64,000 nt of DNA, from the NCBI GenBank assembly GCA_004017535.1, contig SAJS01000009.1, positions 124,001-188,000 of the forward strand, read 5' to 3'. Shown in pieces: positions 15,919 to 29,693 of this stretch. Origin of the DNA: Mesorhizobium sp. Lineage in GTDB: Bacteria > Pseudomonadota > Alphaproteobacteria > Rhizobiales > Rhizobiaceae. The translations under genes were made by a program, and so were the position numbers. Under the pieces are notes generated by a model. The model searched no databases. It had not been told where the DNA came from and was given only the letters and a program-made list of their open reading frames with translations. Each line of letters opens with the position of its first letter. The first letter of the stretch is position 1.

Positions 15919-16152
15919 TCAGGTCAGGGCGCGCACGCCCGACCCGGCACGCCTGGCTTGGGCGTGTTTTTCCAACTCCGGCATCTCGAAGACGTAATCG
16001 CTCCAGGCCGAGTCCGGGATCTGCCCGGCCAGATAACAATCCAGCAGAAGGTTCTGTTCCGGGGTAAGGGGCCTCGGCGCCTGCTCATGATCCAACCCAA
16101 GCGAATGGATCAAGTTCCTGGTCAGGCCAGAGACGGTGAAGTGAATGGACAT
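15919..16152 (-). CDS. Small hypothetical protein
   Basis: A 77-residue protein with no signal peptide and a Leu/Glu-rich C-terminal helix (LLLDCYLAGQIPDSAWSDYV). No family is recognised. The ATG at 16152 has a strong AGGAGA ribosome site eight bases upstream. A sequence one base away from the EcfG promoter consensus (GAAAC, 17 bp, CGTT on the - strand, 16221-16196) lies just upstream. Confidence 0.7.
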   Translation of the reverse strand: MSIHFTVSGLTRNLIHSLGLDHEQAPRPLTPEQNLLLDCYLAGQIPDSAWSDYVFEMPELEKHAQARRAGSGVRALT

Positions 16153-16317
16153 CTTCAGTCTCCTGGGTGCAGCGCGGATCACATTAGTGCCTGGAAACGT
16201 CCACCACCGGTCAAAGGTTTCATCAGCAATCCGTGATCGCGACGGCGGCTCGGTTTCTTCCGCCGGCTCTAGTTCGGCGCTGTCCGGCTGGTACTGGGTC
16301 TACGGATTGAAGGAACG

Positions 16318-16677
16318 TTACTCGCAGATGACGCGATAGCGCTTGCCGTCTTCGCCGACATTCCTGCAGGTGAGGGGGCTCTGCTCGCGGGATGCCGGGT
16401 CGGGCAGATCCTGGCCGAAGGACGGTTTCTTCGAAGCGGGCCTGGAATGGCGCCGGACAGTCGGGCTCGCCGGCAGGCTTGCCGGCGCGCTCGGCGGCGG
16501 AGGAAATACATCCGACACGATCTGCCGGGAGGGGGCCGTTCCCGGCGGCGCCTTGTCCCAGACACGCCTGACATCCATCCGGCTTGGAACGATCACCGTG
16601 CCATCGTCGCTTCGCGTGCAGGCGCCCGCTGCAAGCAGCGCCGGGCACAGGATGAAAGCGGCGATTCGATTGAACAT
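16318..16677 (-). CDS. Small lipoprotein-like secreted protein
   Basis: A 119-residue protein with a signal peptide (FNRIAAFILCPALLAAGAC) ending at a cysteine near residue 20. The lipobox AGAC is imperfect, so lipidation is likely but not certain. A Pro/Ser-rich middle region (PPPPSAPASLP) and a C-terminal Cys pair near the end follow. The ATG at 16677 is chosen over a longer frame because it places the signal peptide at the N-terminus. Function unknown; probably anchored in the envelope. Confidence 0.7.
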   Translation of the reverse strand: MFNRIAAFILCPALLAAGACTRSDDGTVIVPSRMDVRRVWDKAPPGTAPSRQIVSDVFPPPPSAPASLPASPTVRRHSRPASKKPSFGQDLPDPASREQSPLTCRNVGEDGKRYRVICE

Positions 16678-16883
16678 TAGCAACACCTCAGGCGCCTTAT
16701 AATGTGTCGTCGCCTCAATCGCCAACAGGCGGATTACCGCAACCGGCGCCATGATGCTGGTTTTCTCAACGGCTTCGAACGGCAGGTGGTTGCGATCCAT
16801 TATGGTTAGCGGATCGTTAATGCTTGTCGGGCACATTTCCGCGACGATCCGCAAAGGGGGGTTCGGCTGGGGGTGGCAACGGC

Positions 16884-20630
<3,747 letters not shown>

Positions 20631-20875
20631 AGCGAATTCAGCCCGCAGGCGAGCGCAAGGCGTTGACGTATGCGTATGGCGCGATCGCACCATATCAAAG
20701 CATGTGCCAAGCCAGGACAATAGCTGTGTTGATTCCGCCTTTCGGTTACGGGCGGGGGCAGCGACCGCCAACAAGGAACAGCGTCGACTCTACCCCAACG
20801 GACCTGTTTTCGGCGACGGCCATGCCATGATCCGCTCTGGCATCCAGGCAACGCGCTCTCGTCCGGATTTTATTT

Positions 20876-20910
20876 CCCGGCGGCCGTGATCCGGCCGCCG
20901 GGATAATTTT
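20876..20910 (+). terminator. Rho-independent terminator
   Basis: A 10-bp perfect stem (CCCGGCGGCC / GGCCGCCGGG) with a 7-base loop, followed by ATAATTTT. It reads rightward and would end transcripts coming from the kinase gene or from an unannotated small transcript before pstS. Confidence 0.65.
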
Positions 20911-21014
20911 GGTCTCACAAGCCAGGCAAGTCGCTGATTCCCGCGGCAAACTCCGGCCGGCTCGCAGAGGTCGCCGAAGACCCCTCCGAGCATCCCCTTT
21001 CAGGCGTTACCGGG

Positions 21015-21043
21015 CTGACACGAAACTGTCATGCGACTGTAAT
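21015..21043 (+). promoter_or_regulatory. Pho box upstream of pstS
   Basis: Three 7-bp half sites with 4-bp spacers: CTGACAC, CTGTCAT and CTGTAAT. The last two form a near-consensus PhoB site. It lies about 80 bp before pstS, so the operon should be induced by phosphate limitation through its own PhoB. Confidence 0.85.
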
Positions 21044-21120
21044 AATCCAAGGCTATTGCGCTCACCGGGCGCCGATAGAACGGGTGCCGAAAGACCATCT
21101 TCCGAACAGGAGCAGGCCAC

Positions 21121-22179
21121 ATGAGACATTTCATCCGCTCTGCGGCCGTTGCGATTGCAATGGCTGCGGCATCAACCCTTAGCATCTCCGCCGCGATGGC
21201 AGCCGATATCTCCGGCGCCGGCGCCACCTTCCCCTATCCGATCTATGCGAAGTGGGCCGACGCCTACAAGAAGGAGACCGGCATTGGTCTCAACTACCAG
21301 TCGATCGGCTCCGGCGGCGGCATCAAGCAGATCAAAGCCAAGACCGTGACCTTCGGCGCTTCCGACGCGCCGCTGAAGGGCGAGGATCTCAACTCCACCG
21401 GGCTCGCGCAGTTCCCGATGGTGATGGGCGGCATCGTTCCGGTCGTCAACCTCGAAGGCGTCAAGCCGGGCGAGCTGGTGCTCGACGGCCCGACGCTGGC
21501 CGATATCTTCTCCGGCAAGATCACCAACTGGAACGATGAGGCGATCAAGAAGCTGAACCCCGACGTCAAGCTGCCCGACCAGGCGATCGCGGTCGTGCAC
21601 CGTTCGGACGGCTCGGGCACCACGTTCAACTTCAGCTACTACCTGGCCGACGTCAGCGCCGACTGGAAGTCGAAGGTCGGCGTCAACACCGCGCTCGAGT
21701 GGCCGGTGGGCATCGGCGCCAAGGGCAATGAGGGCGTCGCCAACAACGTCTCGCAGACCGGCGGCGCGATCGGCTATGTCGAATATGCCTATGCCAAGCA
21801 GAACAAGCTCACCTATACCGACCTGATCAACAAGGACGGCAAGAAGGTCGAGCCGACGGCGGCCGCGTTTTCGGCCGCAGCCGCCAATGCCGACTGGAGC
21901 TCGCAGCCGGGTTATGGCGTCATCCTGGCCAACCAGGCCGGCGCCGAAACCTGGCCGATGACGTCGGCCACCTGGATCCTCGTCTACAAGAAGCCTGACG
22001 ACGCGGCGGCCACGACCGAAGCGCTCAAATTCTTCGCCTGGTCCTATGCCAAGGGCGACGAGTTGGCCGCCAGCCTGGACTACGTTCCGATGCCCGACGC
22101 CGTCGTGAAGAGCGTCGAGGAGATGTGGGGCAAGGACATCGTCGACGCGAACGGCAAGCCGCTCTATTCCGGCATGTAA
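21121..22179 (+). CDS. pstS: Phosphate ABC transporter, periplasmic binding protein PstS
   Basis: A 352-residue protein with a Sec signal peptide (cleavage after AMAA, near residue 22). The mature start [21 protein letters not shown] and the phosphate-binding motifs [19 protein letters not shown] and [12 protein letters not shown] are those of PstS. It captures phosphate in the periplasm for PstCAB. The gene heads a pstS-C-A-B-phoU-phoB operon and has a Pho box upstream. A strong hairpin after its stop probably keeps its transcript more abundant than the rest. Confidence 0.98.
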   Translation: MRHFIRSAAVAIAMAAASTLSISAAMAADISGAGATFPYPIYAKWADAYKKETGIGLNYQSIGSGGGIKQIKAKTVTFGASDAPLKGEDLNSTGLAQFPMVMGGIVPVVNLEGVKPGELVLDGPTLADIFSGKITNWNDEAIKKLNPDVKLPDQAIAVVHRSDGSGTTFNFSYYLADVSADWKSKVGVNTALEWPVGIGAKGNEGVANNVSQTGGAIGYVEYAYAKQNKLTYTDLINKDGKKVEPTAAAFSAAAANADWSSQPGYGVILANQAGAETWPMTSATWILVYKKPDDAAATTEALKFFAWSYAKGDELAASLDYVPMPDAVVKSVEEMWGKDIVDANGKPLYSGM

Positions 22180-22193
22180 TTCTGACCAACAAG

Positions 22194-22216
22194 GGAGGGC
22201 GCTTTCGGCGCCCTCC
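22194..22216 (+). terminator. Intercistronic hairpin after pstS
   Basis: GGAGGGCGC pairs with GCGCCCTCC around a five-base loop, followed by a pyrimidine-rich stretch (TGTCTCTTTC). Such hairpins partly stop transcription or protect the binding-protein mRNA, giving more PstS than membrane components. Confidence 0.65.
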
Positions 22217-22243
22217 TGTCTCTTTCGAAATGCGAGGGGCTAG

Positions 22244-23230
22244 ATGAGTGCCGTTTCCGAAGCCGCGACATCGTCCGCCATGCGGACCAGGGAAGCTACA
22301 GTGCGCCGCTTCGCCTTCACCGACATGGTGTTCCGGGCGGCCACGCACGCTTCCGCCATCCTCGTGCTGGTTCTGCTCGGCGGGGTTGCCATCTCGCTGA
22401 TCGCCGGATCGTGGGAAGCGCTGTCGAAATTCGGCATATCCTTCCTTTCGACCGAATCCTGGAACCCGGTGACCGAGAATTTCGGCGCGCTGGCGCCCAT
22501 CTACGGCACCATCGTCACCTCGGCCATCGCCATCGTCATCGCTGTGCCGATCGGCATCGGCATCGCCGTCTTCCTGACCGAGCTTTGCCCGCGTCCGCTG
22601 CGGCGCCCGATCGGCATCGCCGTCGAACTCCTGGCCGGCATTCCCTCGATCATCTACGGCATCTGGGGGCTGTTCGTCTTCGCGCCCTTCCTGCAAACGA
22701 CGATCCAGCCCTTCATCATCTGGCTCTTCAAAGGCATCCCCGGCCTCAACAGCCTGTTTGCCGGCCCGCCCTACGGCATCGGCCTGCTGACCTCCTCGCT
22801 GATCCTGGCCATCATGGTGCTGCCCTTCATCACCTCGATCACCAAGGACGTGTTCGACACGGTGCCGGCGGTGCTGAAGGAATCGGCCTACGGCATCGGC
22901 TGCACGACCTGGGAAGTGACGCGGCGCGTGACCATTCCCTACACCCGCGTCGGCATCATGGGCGGCGTCATGCTCGGCCTCGGCCGTGCGCTCGGCGAGA
23001 CAATGGCCGTGACCTTCGTCATCGGCAACGCGCATCGCATCAGCGCCTCGCTGTTCGCGCCGGGCACGACGATCTCGGCGACGATCGCCAACGAGTTCAC
23101 CGAGGCCGATGGCGCGATCTACACCTCCTCGCTGGTGGCTCTCGGCCTGATCCTGTTCATCATAACCTTCATCATCCTCGCGCTCGCACGCTACATGCTA
23201 TTGCGCATCGATAGCCGCACGGGAGCCTGA
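22244..23230 (+). CDS. pstC: Phosphate ABC transporter permease PstC
   Basis: A 328-residue integral membrane protein with six to seven hydrophobic segments. The EAA loop region shows VPAVLKESAYGIGCTTWEVT, and the later sequence GLGRALGETMAVTFVIGN is a PstC signature. It forms the inner-membrane channel with PstA. It lies between pstS and pstA; only 3 bp separate it from pstA, so the two are translated together. Confidence 0.97.
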   Translation: MSAVSEAATSSAMRTREATVRRFAFTDMVFRAATHASAILVLVLLGGVAISLIAGSWEALSKFGISFLSTESWNPVTENFGALAPIYGTIVTSAIAIVIAVPIGIGIAVFLTELCPRPLRRPIGIAVELLAGIPSIIYGIWGLFVFAPFLQTTIQPFIIWLFKGIPGLNSLFAGPPYGIGLLTSSLILAIMVLPFITSITKDVFDTVPAVLKESAYGIGCTTWEVTRRVTIPYTRVGIMGGVMLGLGRALGETMAVTFVIGNAHRISASLFAPGTTISATIANEFTEADGAIYTSSLVALGLILFIITFIILALARYMLLRIDSRTGA

Positions 23231-23233
23231 CCG

Positions 23234-24085
23234 ATGTCGACTGCCCAATCGCTTCACCAGAGCCGCAAGCGCAAGAATGCCGTGATGATGGCGCTGTGCG
23301 TCATCGCCGCCGGTATCGGCCTTGCCTGGCTGGCGCTGATCCTCGGCGCCCTGCTCTACAAGGGGCTCTCCGGGGTATCGCTAGCCGTGTTCACCCAGAT
23401 GACGCCGCCGCCCGGCGATGCTGGCGGCCTGCTCAACGCCATCTACGGCAGCATCGTGATGACTATCATCGGCATCGTCGTCGGCACGCCGATCGGCGTG
23501 TTGGCCGGCACCTACATGGCCGAGTATGGCCGCTTCTCGAAGCTCACCACGGTGGTGCGTTTCATCAACGACATCCTGTTGTCGGCCCCTTCGATCATCG
23601 TCGGCCTGTTCGTCTATGAACTGATGGTGCGGCCGATGGGGCATTTCTCGGCCATCGCCGGCGCCGTCGCGCTGTCCATCCTGGTGATCCCTGTCGTGGT
23701 GCGCACCACCGAGGACATGCTGAACCTCGTGCCCAACGCGCTGCGCGAGGCCGGCACGGCCATCGGTGCGCCGCGCTGGGTGGTGATCCGCTCCGTCGCT
23801 TACCGCGCGGCGCTGTCCGGCATCGTGACCGGCATATTGCTGGCGATCGCCCGCATCTCCGGCGAGACGGCGCCGCTGCTCTTCACCGCGCTCAACAACC
23901 AGTTCTGGTCGAGCAATCTCAATGCCCCGATGGCCAGCCTGCCGGTGACCATCTTCCAGTTCGCTCTCAGCCCTTACGAGGAATGGCAGCAGCTGGCCTG
24001 GACGGGCGCACTCATAATCACCCTGACGGTTCTCGGGCTGAGCATCATCGCCCGCAGCCTAACCGGACGCAGAGAGGACAGATGA
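23234..24085 (+). CDS. pstA: Phosphate ABC transporter permease PstA
   Basis: A 283-residue membrane protein of six segments. The EAA loop is recognisable as [20 protein letters not shown], and [15 protein letters not shown] is typical of PstA. It pairs with PstC. Its stop overlaps the ATG of pstB by four bases (ATGA), which keeps permease and ATPase in step. Confidence 0.97.
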   Translation: MSTAQSLHQSRKRKNAVMMALCVIAAGIGLAWLALILGALLYKGLSGVSLAVFTQMTPPPGDAGGLLNAIYGSIVMTIIGIVVGTPIGVLAGTYMAEYGRFSKLTTVVRFINDILLSAPSIIVGLFVYELMVRPMGHFSAIAGAVALSILVIPVVVRTTEDMLNLVPNALREAGTAIGAPRWVVIRSVAYRAALSGIVTGILLAIARISGETAPLLFTALNNQFWSSNLNAPMASLPVTIFQFALSPYEEWQQLAWTGALIITLTVLGLSIIARSLTGRREDR

Positions 24086-24885
24086 AACCGATGTTGTCCA
24101 CCGACCTGAACGCAGCCGACACGACCGTCGAGAAGGCCAAGATCGAGGTCAAGAACCTCAACTTCTACTATGGCCAGTCGAAGGCGCTGAAGGACATCAA
24201 CCTGTCGCTGCCCGAGCGCAGCGTGACCGCCTTCATCGGCCCGTCGGGCTGCGGGAAGTCGACGCTGCTGCGCGTCTTGAACCGCATCTACGAGCTTTAT
24301 CCGAAGCAGAGCGCCGAGGGCCAGGTGCTGCTCGACGGCAAGAACATCCTCGACCGTTCGCAGGACCTCAACCTGCTCAGGACCAAGATCGGCATGGTGT
24401 TCCAGAAGCCGACGCCGTTCCCGATGTCGATCTACGAGAACATCGCCTTCGGCGTCAGGCTCTATGAGAAGATCAGCAAGGCCGAGATGGACAGCCGCGT
24501 CGAGTCGGCGCTGAAGCGCGCCGCGCTCTGGAATGAGGTCAAGGACAAGCTCAACGCCAGCGGCCAGAGCCTCTCGGGCGGCCAGCAGCAGCGCCTTTGC
24601 ATCGCCCGCACCGTGGCGGTGAAGCCGGAGGTCATCCTGCTCGACGAACCGGCCTCGGCGCTCGATCCGCTCTCGACCGCCAAGATCGAGGAGTTGATCG
24701 ACGAATTGCAGGCCGACTACACGATCGTCATCGTCACCCACAATATGCAGCAGGCGGCGCGCGTGTCGCGGCAGACGGCGTTCATGTATCTGGGCGAGCT
24801 GGTGGAGTTCGACCGGACCGAGAAGATCTTCACCTCGCCCCGCGAGAAGCGCACCCAGGACTACATCACCGGCCGCTTTGGCTGA
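24082..24885 (+). CDS. pstB: Phosphate ABC transporter ATPase PstB
   Basis: A 267-residue ATP-binding cassette with all motifs: Walker [11 protein letters not shown]-loop [20 protein letters not shown] (a PstB hallmark), signature LSGGQQQRL and Walker [14 protein letters not shown], followed by the H-loop THNMQQA. It drives phosphate import. The ATG at 24082 overlaps the pstA stop. Confidence 0.98.
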   Translation: MKPMLSTDLNAADTTVEKAKIEVKNLNFYYGQSKALKDINLSLPERSVTAFIGPSGCGKSTLLRVLNRIYELYPKQSAEGQVLLDGKNILDRSQDLNLLRTKIGMVFQKPTPFPMSIYENIAFGVRLYEKISKAEMDSRVESALKRAALWNEVKDKLNASGQSLSGGQQQRLCIARTVAVKPEVILLDEPASALDPLSTAKIEELIDELQADYTIVIVTHNMQQAARVSRQTAFMYLGELVEFDRTEKIFTSPREKRTQDYITGRFG

Positions 24886-24905
24886 GCTCATACGAGGACA
24901 ACATC

Positions 24906-25613
24906 ATGGCCGAACATACCGTCGCCTCCTTCGACGAGGATCTGAGGCAGATCAGCCGGCTCATCAACGACATGGGCGATCTCGCCGGCTCCATGGTCGG
25001 CGGTTCGACCAGGGCCCTGCTCGAAAGCGACAATGCGCTGGCGCAGCGCGTCGTCTCCGACGATGCCATCATGGACGCGCGTCAGCGCGAGCTTGACGAC
25101 CGCGCCATCACGCTGATCGCCAAGCGGCAGCCGATGGCGGACGATCTCCGCCACGTGGTTGGCTCGATCCGCATGGCGGGCGACCTCGAACGCATCGGCG
25201 ATCTCGCCAAGAACATCGCCAAGCGCGTCGGGTCGGTCGGCGTCAGCACCGCCCCGCGCGACCTCACGCATTCGATCGATTCCATGGCGCAGCTGGTGCT
25301 GATCCAGGTCCAGGGCGTGATCCAGGAATATACGGTGGGCGATGCCACGGCGCTGGCCAAGCTTCGCAACGACGACGAACGCATCGACGTCAAATACACC
25401 TCCGTCTTCCGCGAGCTGTTGACCTACATGATGGAAGATCCGCGCAATATCACCGCCTGCACGCATCTTCTGTTCTGCGCCAAGAATCTCGAGCGCATTG
25501 GCGACCACGTGACCAACATCGCCGAGAACGCCTATTATGTGCTGACCGGCACGCAATTGCCCGCCAACCGTCCCAAGCAGGACGAGACGGCAATGTCGGC
25601 GCCGGCCGCCTGA
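24906..25613 (+). CDS. phoU: Phosphate signalling protein PhoU
   Basis: A 235-residue all-helical protein with two PhoU repeats; the metal-binding helices are seen in RMAGDLERIGDLAKNIAKR and in CAKNLERIGDHVTNIAEN. PhoU links the state of the Pst transporter to the Pho sensor kinase and represses the regulon when phosphate is plentiful. It lies 20 bp after pstB and 17 bp before phoB. Confidence 0.97.
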   Translation: MAEHTVASFDEDLRQISRLINDMGDLAGSMVGGSTRALLESDNALAQRVVSDDAIMDARQRELDDRAITLIAKRQPMADDLRHVVGSIRMAGDLERIGDLAKNIAKRVGSVGVSTAPRDLTHSIDSMAQLVLIQVQGVIQEYTVGDATALAKLRNDDERIDVKYTSVFRELLTYMMEDPRNITACTHLLFCAKNLERIGDHVTNIAENAYYVLTGTQLPANRPKQDETAMSAPAA

Positions 25614-25630
25614 CGGAAAAGGTTACCCCG

Positions 25631-26320
25631 ATGATCGCGCCACGCATCATGGTGGTGGAGGACGAGGAGCCGCTGGGGGTGCTGCTCCGCTACAATCTCG
25701 AATCCGAGGGTTACCAGGTGGAAGTGGTGACCCGCGGCGACGAGGCCGAAATCCGCCTTCAGGAAAATGTTCCCGACCTGCTCGTGCTCGACTGGATGGT
25801 GCCGGCGGTCTCCGGCATCGAGCTCTGCCGGCGTCTCAGGATGCGGCCCGAGACCGAGCGGCTGCCGATCATCATGCTGACCGCGCGCGGTGAAGAGAGC
25901 GATCGGGTTCGGGGTTTGTCCACCGGCGCCGACGACTATCTGGTCAAGCCGTTCTCGACGCCGGAGTTCATGGCGCGCGTCAAGGCGCTGCTGCGCCGGG
26001 CCAAGCCGGAGGTTCTATCCAGCGTGCTCAAGGTCGGCGACATCGTGCTCGACCGCGAATCGCACCGCGTCTACCGCAAGAAGAGCGAGATCAGGCTGGG
26101 CCCGACCGAGTTCCGCCTGCTCGAGTTCATGATGCGGCATCCGGGCCGCGTGTTCTCGCGCAGCCAGCTGCTCGACAATGTTTGGGGCGAGACGATCTAT
26201 ATCGACGAGCGCACGGTGGACGTGCATGTCGGCCGCCTGCGCAAGGCCGTCAACAACGGCCGCATGCCCGACGTCATCCGCACCATCCGCGGGGCCGGTT
26301 ACGCCATTCGCGAGGACTGA
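25631..26320 (+). CDS. phoB: Phosphate regulon response regulator PhoB
   Basis: A 229-residue OmpR/PhoB-family regulator. The receiver has the acidic pocket VVEDEE, the phospho-acceptor Asp in LVLDWMVP and the Lys in YLVKPFS. The C-terminal winged helix (LGPTEFRLLEFMM, then DERTVDVHVGRLRKAV) binds Pho boxes such as the one at 21015. It ends the pst operon, which gives positive autoregulation. No phoR kinase gene is adjacent. Confidence 0.97.
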   Translation: MIAPRIMVVEDEEPLGVLLRYNLESEGYQVEVVTRGDEAEIRLQENVPDLLVLDWMVPAVSGIELCRRLRMRPETERLPIIMLTARGEESDRVRGLSTGADDYLVKPFSTPEFMARVKALLRRAKPEVLSSVLKVGDIVLDRESHRVYRKKSEIRLGPTEFRLLEFMMRHPGRVFSRSQLLDNVWGETIYIDERTVDVHVGRLRKAVNNGRMPDVIRTIRGAGYAIRED

Positions 26321-26472
26321 GGACAAGAGCCGGCTCGATCCCGGTCGGGCCTTGCGCAAAGGCTTGCGCTCAATCAGCAGGCGACAGTCAACGGCCGCGG
26401 AGGGCACGCGCTCTTGTGGTGTTCACGCCCGCCCTGCCCACGATCTCGGTTGAAGGTTTAGTCGCGGCGCCA

Positions 26473-27090
26473 ATGCAATACCGTTTCGTCGATGCCAGGA
26501 ATCCGTCGCTACCGCCTTTGATCCTGCTGCACGGTTCAGGCGGCAACGAAACAGATATGTTACCCGTCGCGGCCGCCGTTGCGCCCGAGTACGCTGCATT
26601 TTCTTTACGAGGCGCAATCGTCTGGGAGGAAGGCTATGCTTTTTTCAGGCGGTTTCCAGATCGACGCATCGACGAAGACAGCATTCGCGCCGAAGTACCA
26701 GCTCTAGCAGCCTTCATAACCGACGTCGTCGCTCAGCATCATTGCAAGAGCAAACCGGTTTTGATCGGCTTCTCCAACGGCGCGATCATGGCGGCCGCGT
26801 TGATGCTGCTCTTCCCGAATTTGGCGCGAGGAGCTGCATTGTTGCGCCCGCTGTCGCCTTTTGCGACGCGGATTGACACAAGATTGCCCGGTACACCGGT
26901 GCTCGTCATTGATGCAGTCAACGACCCTCGCAGGCGGGCAGGAGACGGCGTAAAGATGGCCTCGCAGCTTAAGCAAGCGGGAGCGGCGGTCGAGCATCAT
27001 AGCCTGCCTGCCGGACACGATCTCACCGACCATGATCAAGCACTGTTGCGCGGCTGGCTAGACAGGGTGGATCTCGGCCGTCCCCGATGA
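26473..27090 (+). CDS. Carboxylesterase/phospholipase-type alpha/beta hydrolase
   Basis: A 205-residue alpha/beta hydrolase. LLHGSGGNETDML is the oxyanion-hole loop, IGFSNGAIMA holds the nucleophile Ser, DAVNDP the acid and PAGHDLT the His. It is a paralogue of the protein encoded at 46382-47011. The frame is open far upstream with no Met; I chose the ATG at 26473 because it sits just before the first strand, though a GTG about 57 bp earlier is possible. The gene ends 20 bp from the convergent ROK regulator, and the substrate is unknown. Confidence 0.8.
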   Translation: MQYRFVDARNPSLPPLILLHGSGGNETDMLPVAAAVAPEYAAFSLRGAIVWEEGYAFFRRFPDRRIDEDSIRAEVPALAAFITDVVAQHHCKSKPVLIGFSNGAIMAAALMLLFPNLARGAALLRPLSPFATRIDTRLPGTPVLVIDAVNDPRRRAGDGVKMASQLKQAGAAVEHHSLPAGHDLTDHDQALLRGWLDRVDLGRPR

Positions 27091-27110
27091 TTGGGTTCTG
27101 ATCCCAGTCC

Positions 27111-28379
27111 TCAGGCCACATTCTTCCCTGCCGCGCCGATCTTCGCCTGCACACCCGGCGCGAAGATCTCCTGGTCGACGAAGGTCAGCGCGCGCATGGC
27201 GCAGCCTTCGCGGATCAGCGGCAGCTCGTTCGGCTCGGTGTCGAAGGAGATCGAGCTTGAGTGTTGGCCGCCGGCGGTCTGGGCGATCGCCTCCCTCAGC
27301 GCTGGCTCGATCAGGTCGAAGGCGGCCGCGCTGACGCCGACCATGGCGACCGGCGCTGGGTCGATGAGGGCGAACAGGCTGCCAAGACCGAAGCCCAGCG
27401 CCTCGCCGGCCCGACGATAGGCTTCCCGTTCGGGACCGTCCTCCTGTCGCGCGTTTGCGGCCAGCGCGCGCATGTCGGCGTCGCCGACGTCGGTCGGCGC
27501 GGCGTCCTCGCTTATCCCCATGGCGCTGCGCCAGATCGCGTAGTTGCCGGCATAGGCCTCGACGCAGCCGCGCCGGCCGCAGCGGCAAAGCGCGCCGCCC
27601 GGACGATGGATCATGTGGCCGAACTCGCCGCCGGAGGAATGCGTGCCGGTGAACAATTCGCCCTTCAGCACCAGGCCCATGCCGATGCCGTGCGAGAGCA
27701 GGATGGCGATGAAATTGTCGCGATAGCGCTCGGGATCGCGCCATCGCAGCGCCACCGCCATCATGTTGCAGTCGTTCTCCATGGTGGCAGGGATGCCGAA
27801 TTCCCTCTCCAGGATGTCGGCGAACGGAATGTCGGTCAGCGGCGTGATCGGCGACCATAGCATGGCGCGCGCGTGTGAATCGGTGATGCCTTGAATGCCC
27901 ATGGCGATGCGTGCGACGCTGCCCACGTCGAGATCCGGATCCTGCAGCCGGCGCCTGACGATCGCCAGGCACTCGCCGATCAGCTCGTCGCGCGGCATGA
28001 CGAGCGTGTCCAGGCGCCGCTGCTCCTCGGCGATCACCTGGCCGGCATAGTCGATGACGGCGACCGACAGGAAGTTCAGCGACAGCACCACCGTCAGCAC
28101 CGCGGCGGCTTCGGGGTTCAGCGCCAGGCCGATTTGCGGCCGGCCGCGTTTCAACGCCGTCGGCTCGCTGGCCTTGCTCTCGGTGAGGATGCCTTCCTGG
28201 ATCAGATCGGCGGAGATCGCCGAAATGGTCGAGTGGCTGAGGCCGGTGGTGGCGGCGATTTCCGTCCGCGATGGCTGGCCGGCACGGCGTACGGCCGAAA
28301 TCACCATGGCGCGGTTGCGCCGGCGCAAATCGTCGTGACGGATTCCGACCGACATCGTCTCGCACGTCCTCCCGGTCAT
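27111..28379 (-). CDS. ROK-family transcriptional repressor (XylR/NagC type)
   Basis: A 422-residue regulator: an N-terminal winged HTH (about residues 25-75, TEIAATTGLSHSTISAISADL) joined to a ROK sugar-binding domain. The ROK zinc motif CRCGRRGCVE and the glycine-rich GHGIGMGLVL strand are clear. It is divergent from a xylose-type ABC transporter and should repress it until the sugar binds. A start at 28355 (second Met) is possible; I kept 28379, which has an AAGG site. Confidence 0.92.
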   Translation of the reverse strand: MTGRTCETMSVGIRHDDLRRRNRAMVISAVRRAGQPSRTEIAATTGLSHSTISAISADLIQEGILTESKASEPTALKRGRPQIGLALNPEAAAVLTVVLSLNFLSVAVIDYAGQVIAEEQRRLDTLVMPRDELIGECLAIVRRRLQDPDLDVGSVARIAMGIQGITDSHARAMLWSPITPLTDIPFADILEREFGIPATMENDCNMMAVALRWRDPERYRDNFIAILLSHGIGMGLVLKGELFTGTHSSGGEFGHMIHRPGGALCRCGRRGCVEAYAGNYAIWRSAMGISEDAAPTDVGDADMRALAANARQEDGPEREAYRRAGEALGFGLGSLFALIDPAPVAMVGVSAAAFDLIEPALREAIAQTAGGQHSSSISFDTEPNELPLIREGCAMRALTFVDQEIFAPGVQAKIGAAGKNVA

Positions 28380-28454
28380 CGCGGCCTTGTGATGATGCCG
28401 TGGCCTGTCGCTGACACGCTAGGGATAGTGGCAGAAGCCAAAGCCGATGTCATT

Positions 28455-28568
28455 ATTTATTGCGGACCCCGAAAAAAATACCTGGACCCATCAGATGCCA
28501 TCAGAATCTCGGTTGACAGCTTCATTTCGCTGCACCACTATTTTTTTGAGGCTCGAAAAAAAGCCTCT
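28455..28568 (+). promoter_or_regulatory. Promoter of the xyl operon with two operator-like palindromes
   Basis: A sigma-70-type promoter: TTGACA at 28513-28518, 17 bp, CACTAT at 28536-28541. T-rich/A-rich palindromic sites flank it: one around 28455-28481 and one at 28541-28563 (T7, GAGGCTCG, A7). The second also contains GAGGCT...AGCCTC (28548-28568). Sites of this shape are usual for ROK repressors and lie where repression would work. Confidence 0.6.
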
Positions 28569-28624
28569 TATGCCGGCCTTCGGGCCAGTCTGGGTCGCGC
28601 CGCACAGGGCGCAGGGAGGATATC

Positions 28625-29665
28625 ATGAAAAAATTCGCAGCCGCCGTTCTGGCGGGCGTTGCCATGTCGCTGACGCTGGCTTCGGTCGCCGAGGCGAAGG
28701 GCAAGGTGATCGGCGTCTCTTGGTCGAATTTCCAGGAAGAACGCTGGAAGACCGACGAAGCCGCGATGAAGGCCGCCATCGAGGCCGCCGGCGACAAGTA
28801 TATTTCGGCCGACGCGCAGTCCAATCCGGGCAAGCAACTGACCGACGTCGAAAGCCTGATCTCGCAGGGCGCCAATTCGCTGATCATCCTGGCGCAGGAT
28901 GCCTCGGCAATCGGCCCGGCGGTGCAGAAGGCGCTCGATGAGGGCATCCCGGTCGTCGGCTACGACCGCCTGATCGAGAACAAGGACGTTTTCTACCTGA
29001 CCTTCGACAACAAGGAAGTCGGCCGCATGCAGGCCCGTGAGGTGTTCAAGGCCAAGCCGGAAGGCAACTATGTCTTCATCAAGGGCTCGGGTTCCGATCC
29101 GAACGCCGACTTCCTGTTCTCGGGTTCCATGGAAGTGCTGAAGGAAGCGATCGACAGCGGCAAGATCAAGAATGTCGGCGAGGCCTATACCGACGGCTGG
29201 CTGCCCGCCAACGCGCAGAAGAACATGGAGCAGTTCCTGACCGCCAACGACAACAAGGTCGACGCGGTCGTGGCGGCCAATGACGGCACCGCCGGCGGCG
29301 TCGTCGCTGCGCTGACGGCGCAAGGGTTGGCCGGCACCGTTCCGGTCTCGGGCCAGGACGGCGACCACGCGGCGCTCAACCGCATCGCGCTCGGCACGCA
29401 GACCGTGTCGGTGTGGAAGGATGCGCGCGAGCTCGGCAAGAACGCCGCCGAGATCGCCTCGCAGCTCGCCGACGGCAAGAAGATGGGCGACATCGCTGGC
29501 GCAAAGGACTTCACCACGCCTGGCGGCAACACCGTCAAGTCGCTGTTCCTGACCCCGATCGCGATCACCAAGGACAATCTCAACGTCGTCATCGACGCCG
29601 GCTGGATCAAGAAGGACGAAGTCTGCGCTGGCGTTGCCGCCGGCAGCGTCAAGGTCTGCAACTAG
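28625..29665 (+). CDS. xylF: D-xylose-type ABC transporter, binding protein (XylF-like)
   Basis: A 346-residue periplasmic protein with a Sec signal peptide (cleaved after VAEA, near residue 23). The mature part has the pattern of pentose-binding proteins: [38 protein letters not shown] and [10 protein letters not shown]. It should bind xylose or a related pentose; the exact sugar is inferred from family resemblance. It is the first gene behind the ROK-controlled promoter and is followed by a terminator-like hairpin. Confidence 0.92.
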   Translation: MKKFAAAVLAGVAMSLTLASVAEAKGKVIGVSWSNFQEERWKTDEAAMKAAIEAAGDKYISADAQSNPGKQLTDVESLISQGANSLIILAQDASAIGPAVQKALDEGIPVVGYDRLIENKDVFYLTFDNKEVGRMQAREVFKAKPEGNYVFIKGSGSDPNADFLFSGSMEVLKEAIDSGKIKNVGEAYTDGWLPANAQKNMEQFLTANDNKVDAVVAANDGTAGGVVAALTAQGLAGTVPVSGQDGDHAALNRIALGTQTVSVWKDARELGKNAAEIASQLADGKKMGDIAGAKDFTTPGGNTVKSLFLTPIAITKDNLNVVIDAGWIKKDEVCAGVAAGSVKVCN

Positions 29666-29693
29666 GCTCGCCGACACTAGACCAAAAACCTTG

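Larger units (their letters stand above)
20631..21120. other. 490-bp region between the kinase and pstS
   Basis: It holds a hairpin terminator at 20876-20910 and the Pho box at 21015-21043. No protein gene is supported. The stretch 20640-20875 may be a long 3' untranslated region or a small transcript ending at the hairpin. Confidence 0.5.

Noticed and set aside
16196-16221. EcfG promoter for the gene at 15919-16152
   Set aside because: GAAAC instead of GGAAC; one mismatch with a 17-bp spacer is too weak to list as a site.
27058-28365. Open frame of 435 codons overlapping the ROK gene
   Set aside because: Arg/Pro-rich frame-shifted reading of the same strand; the ROK frame has all expected motifs.
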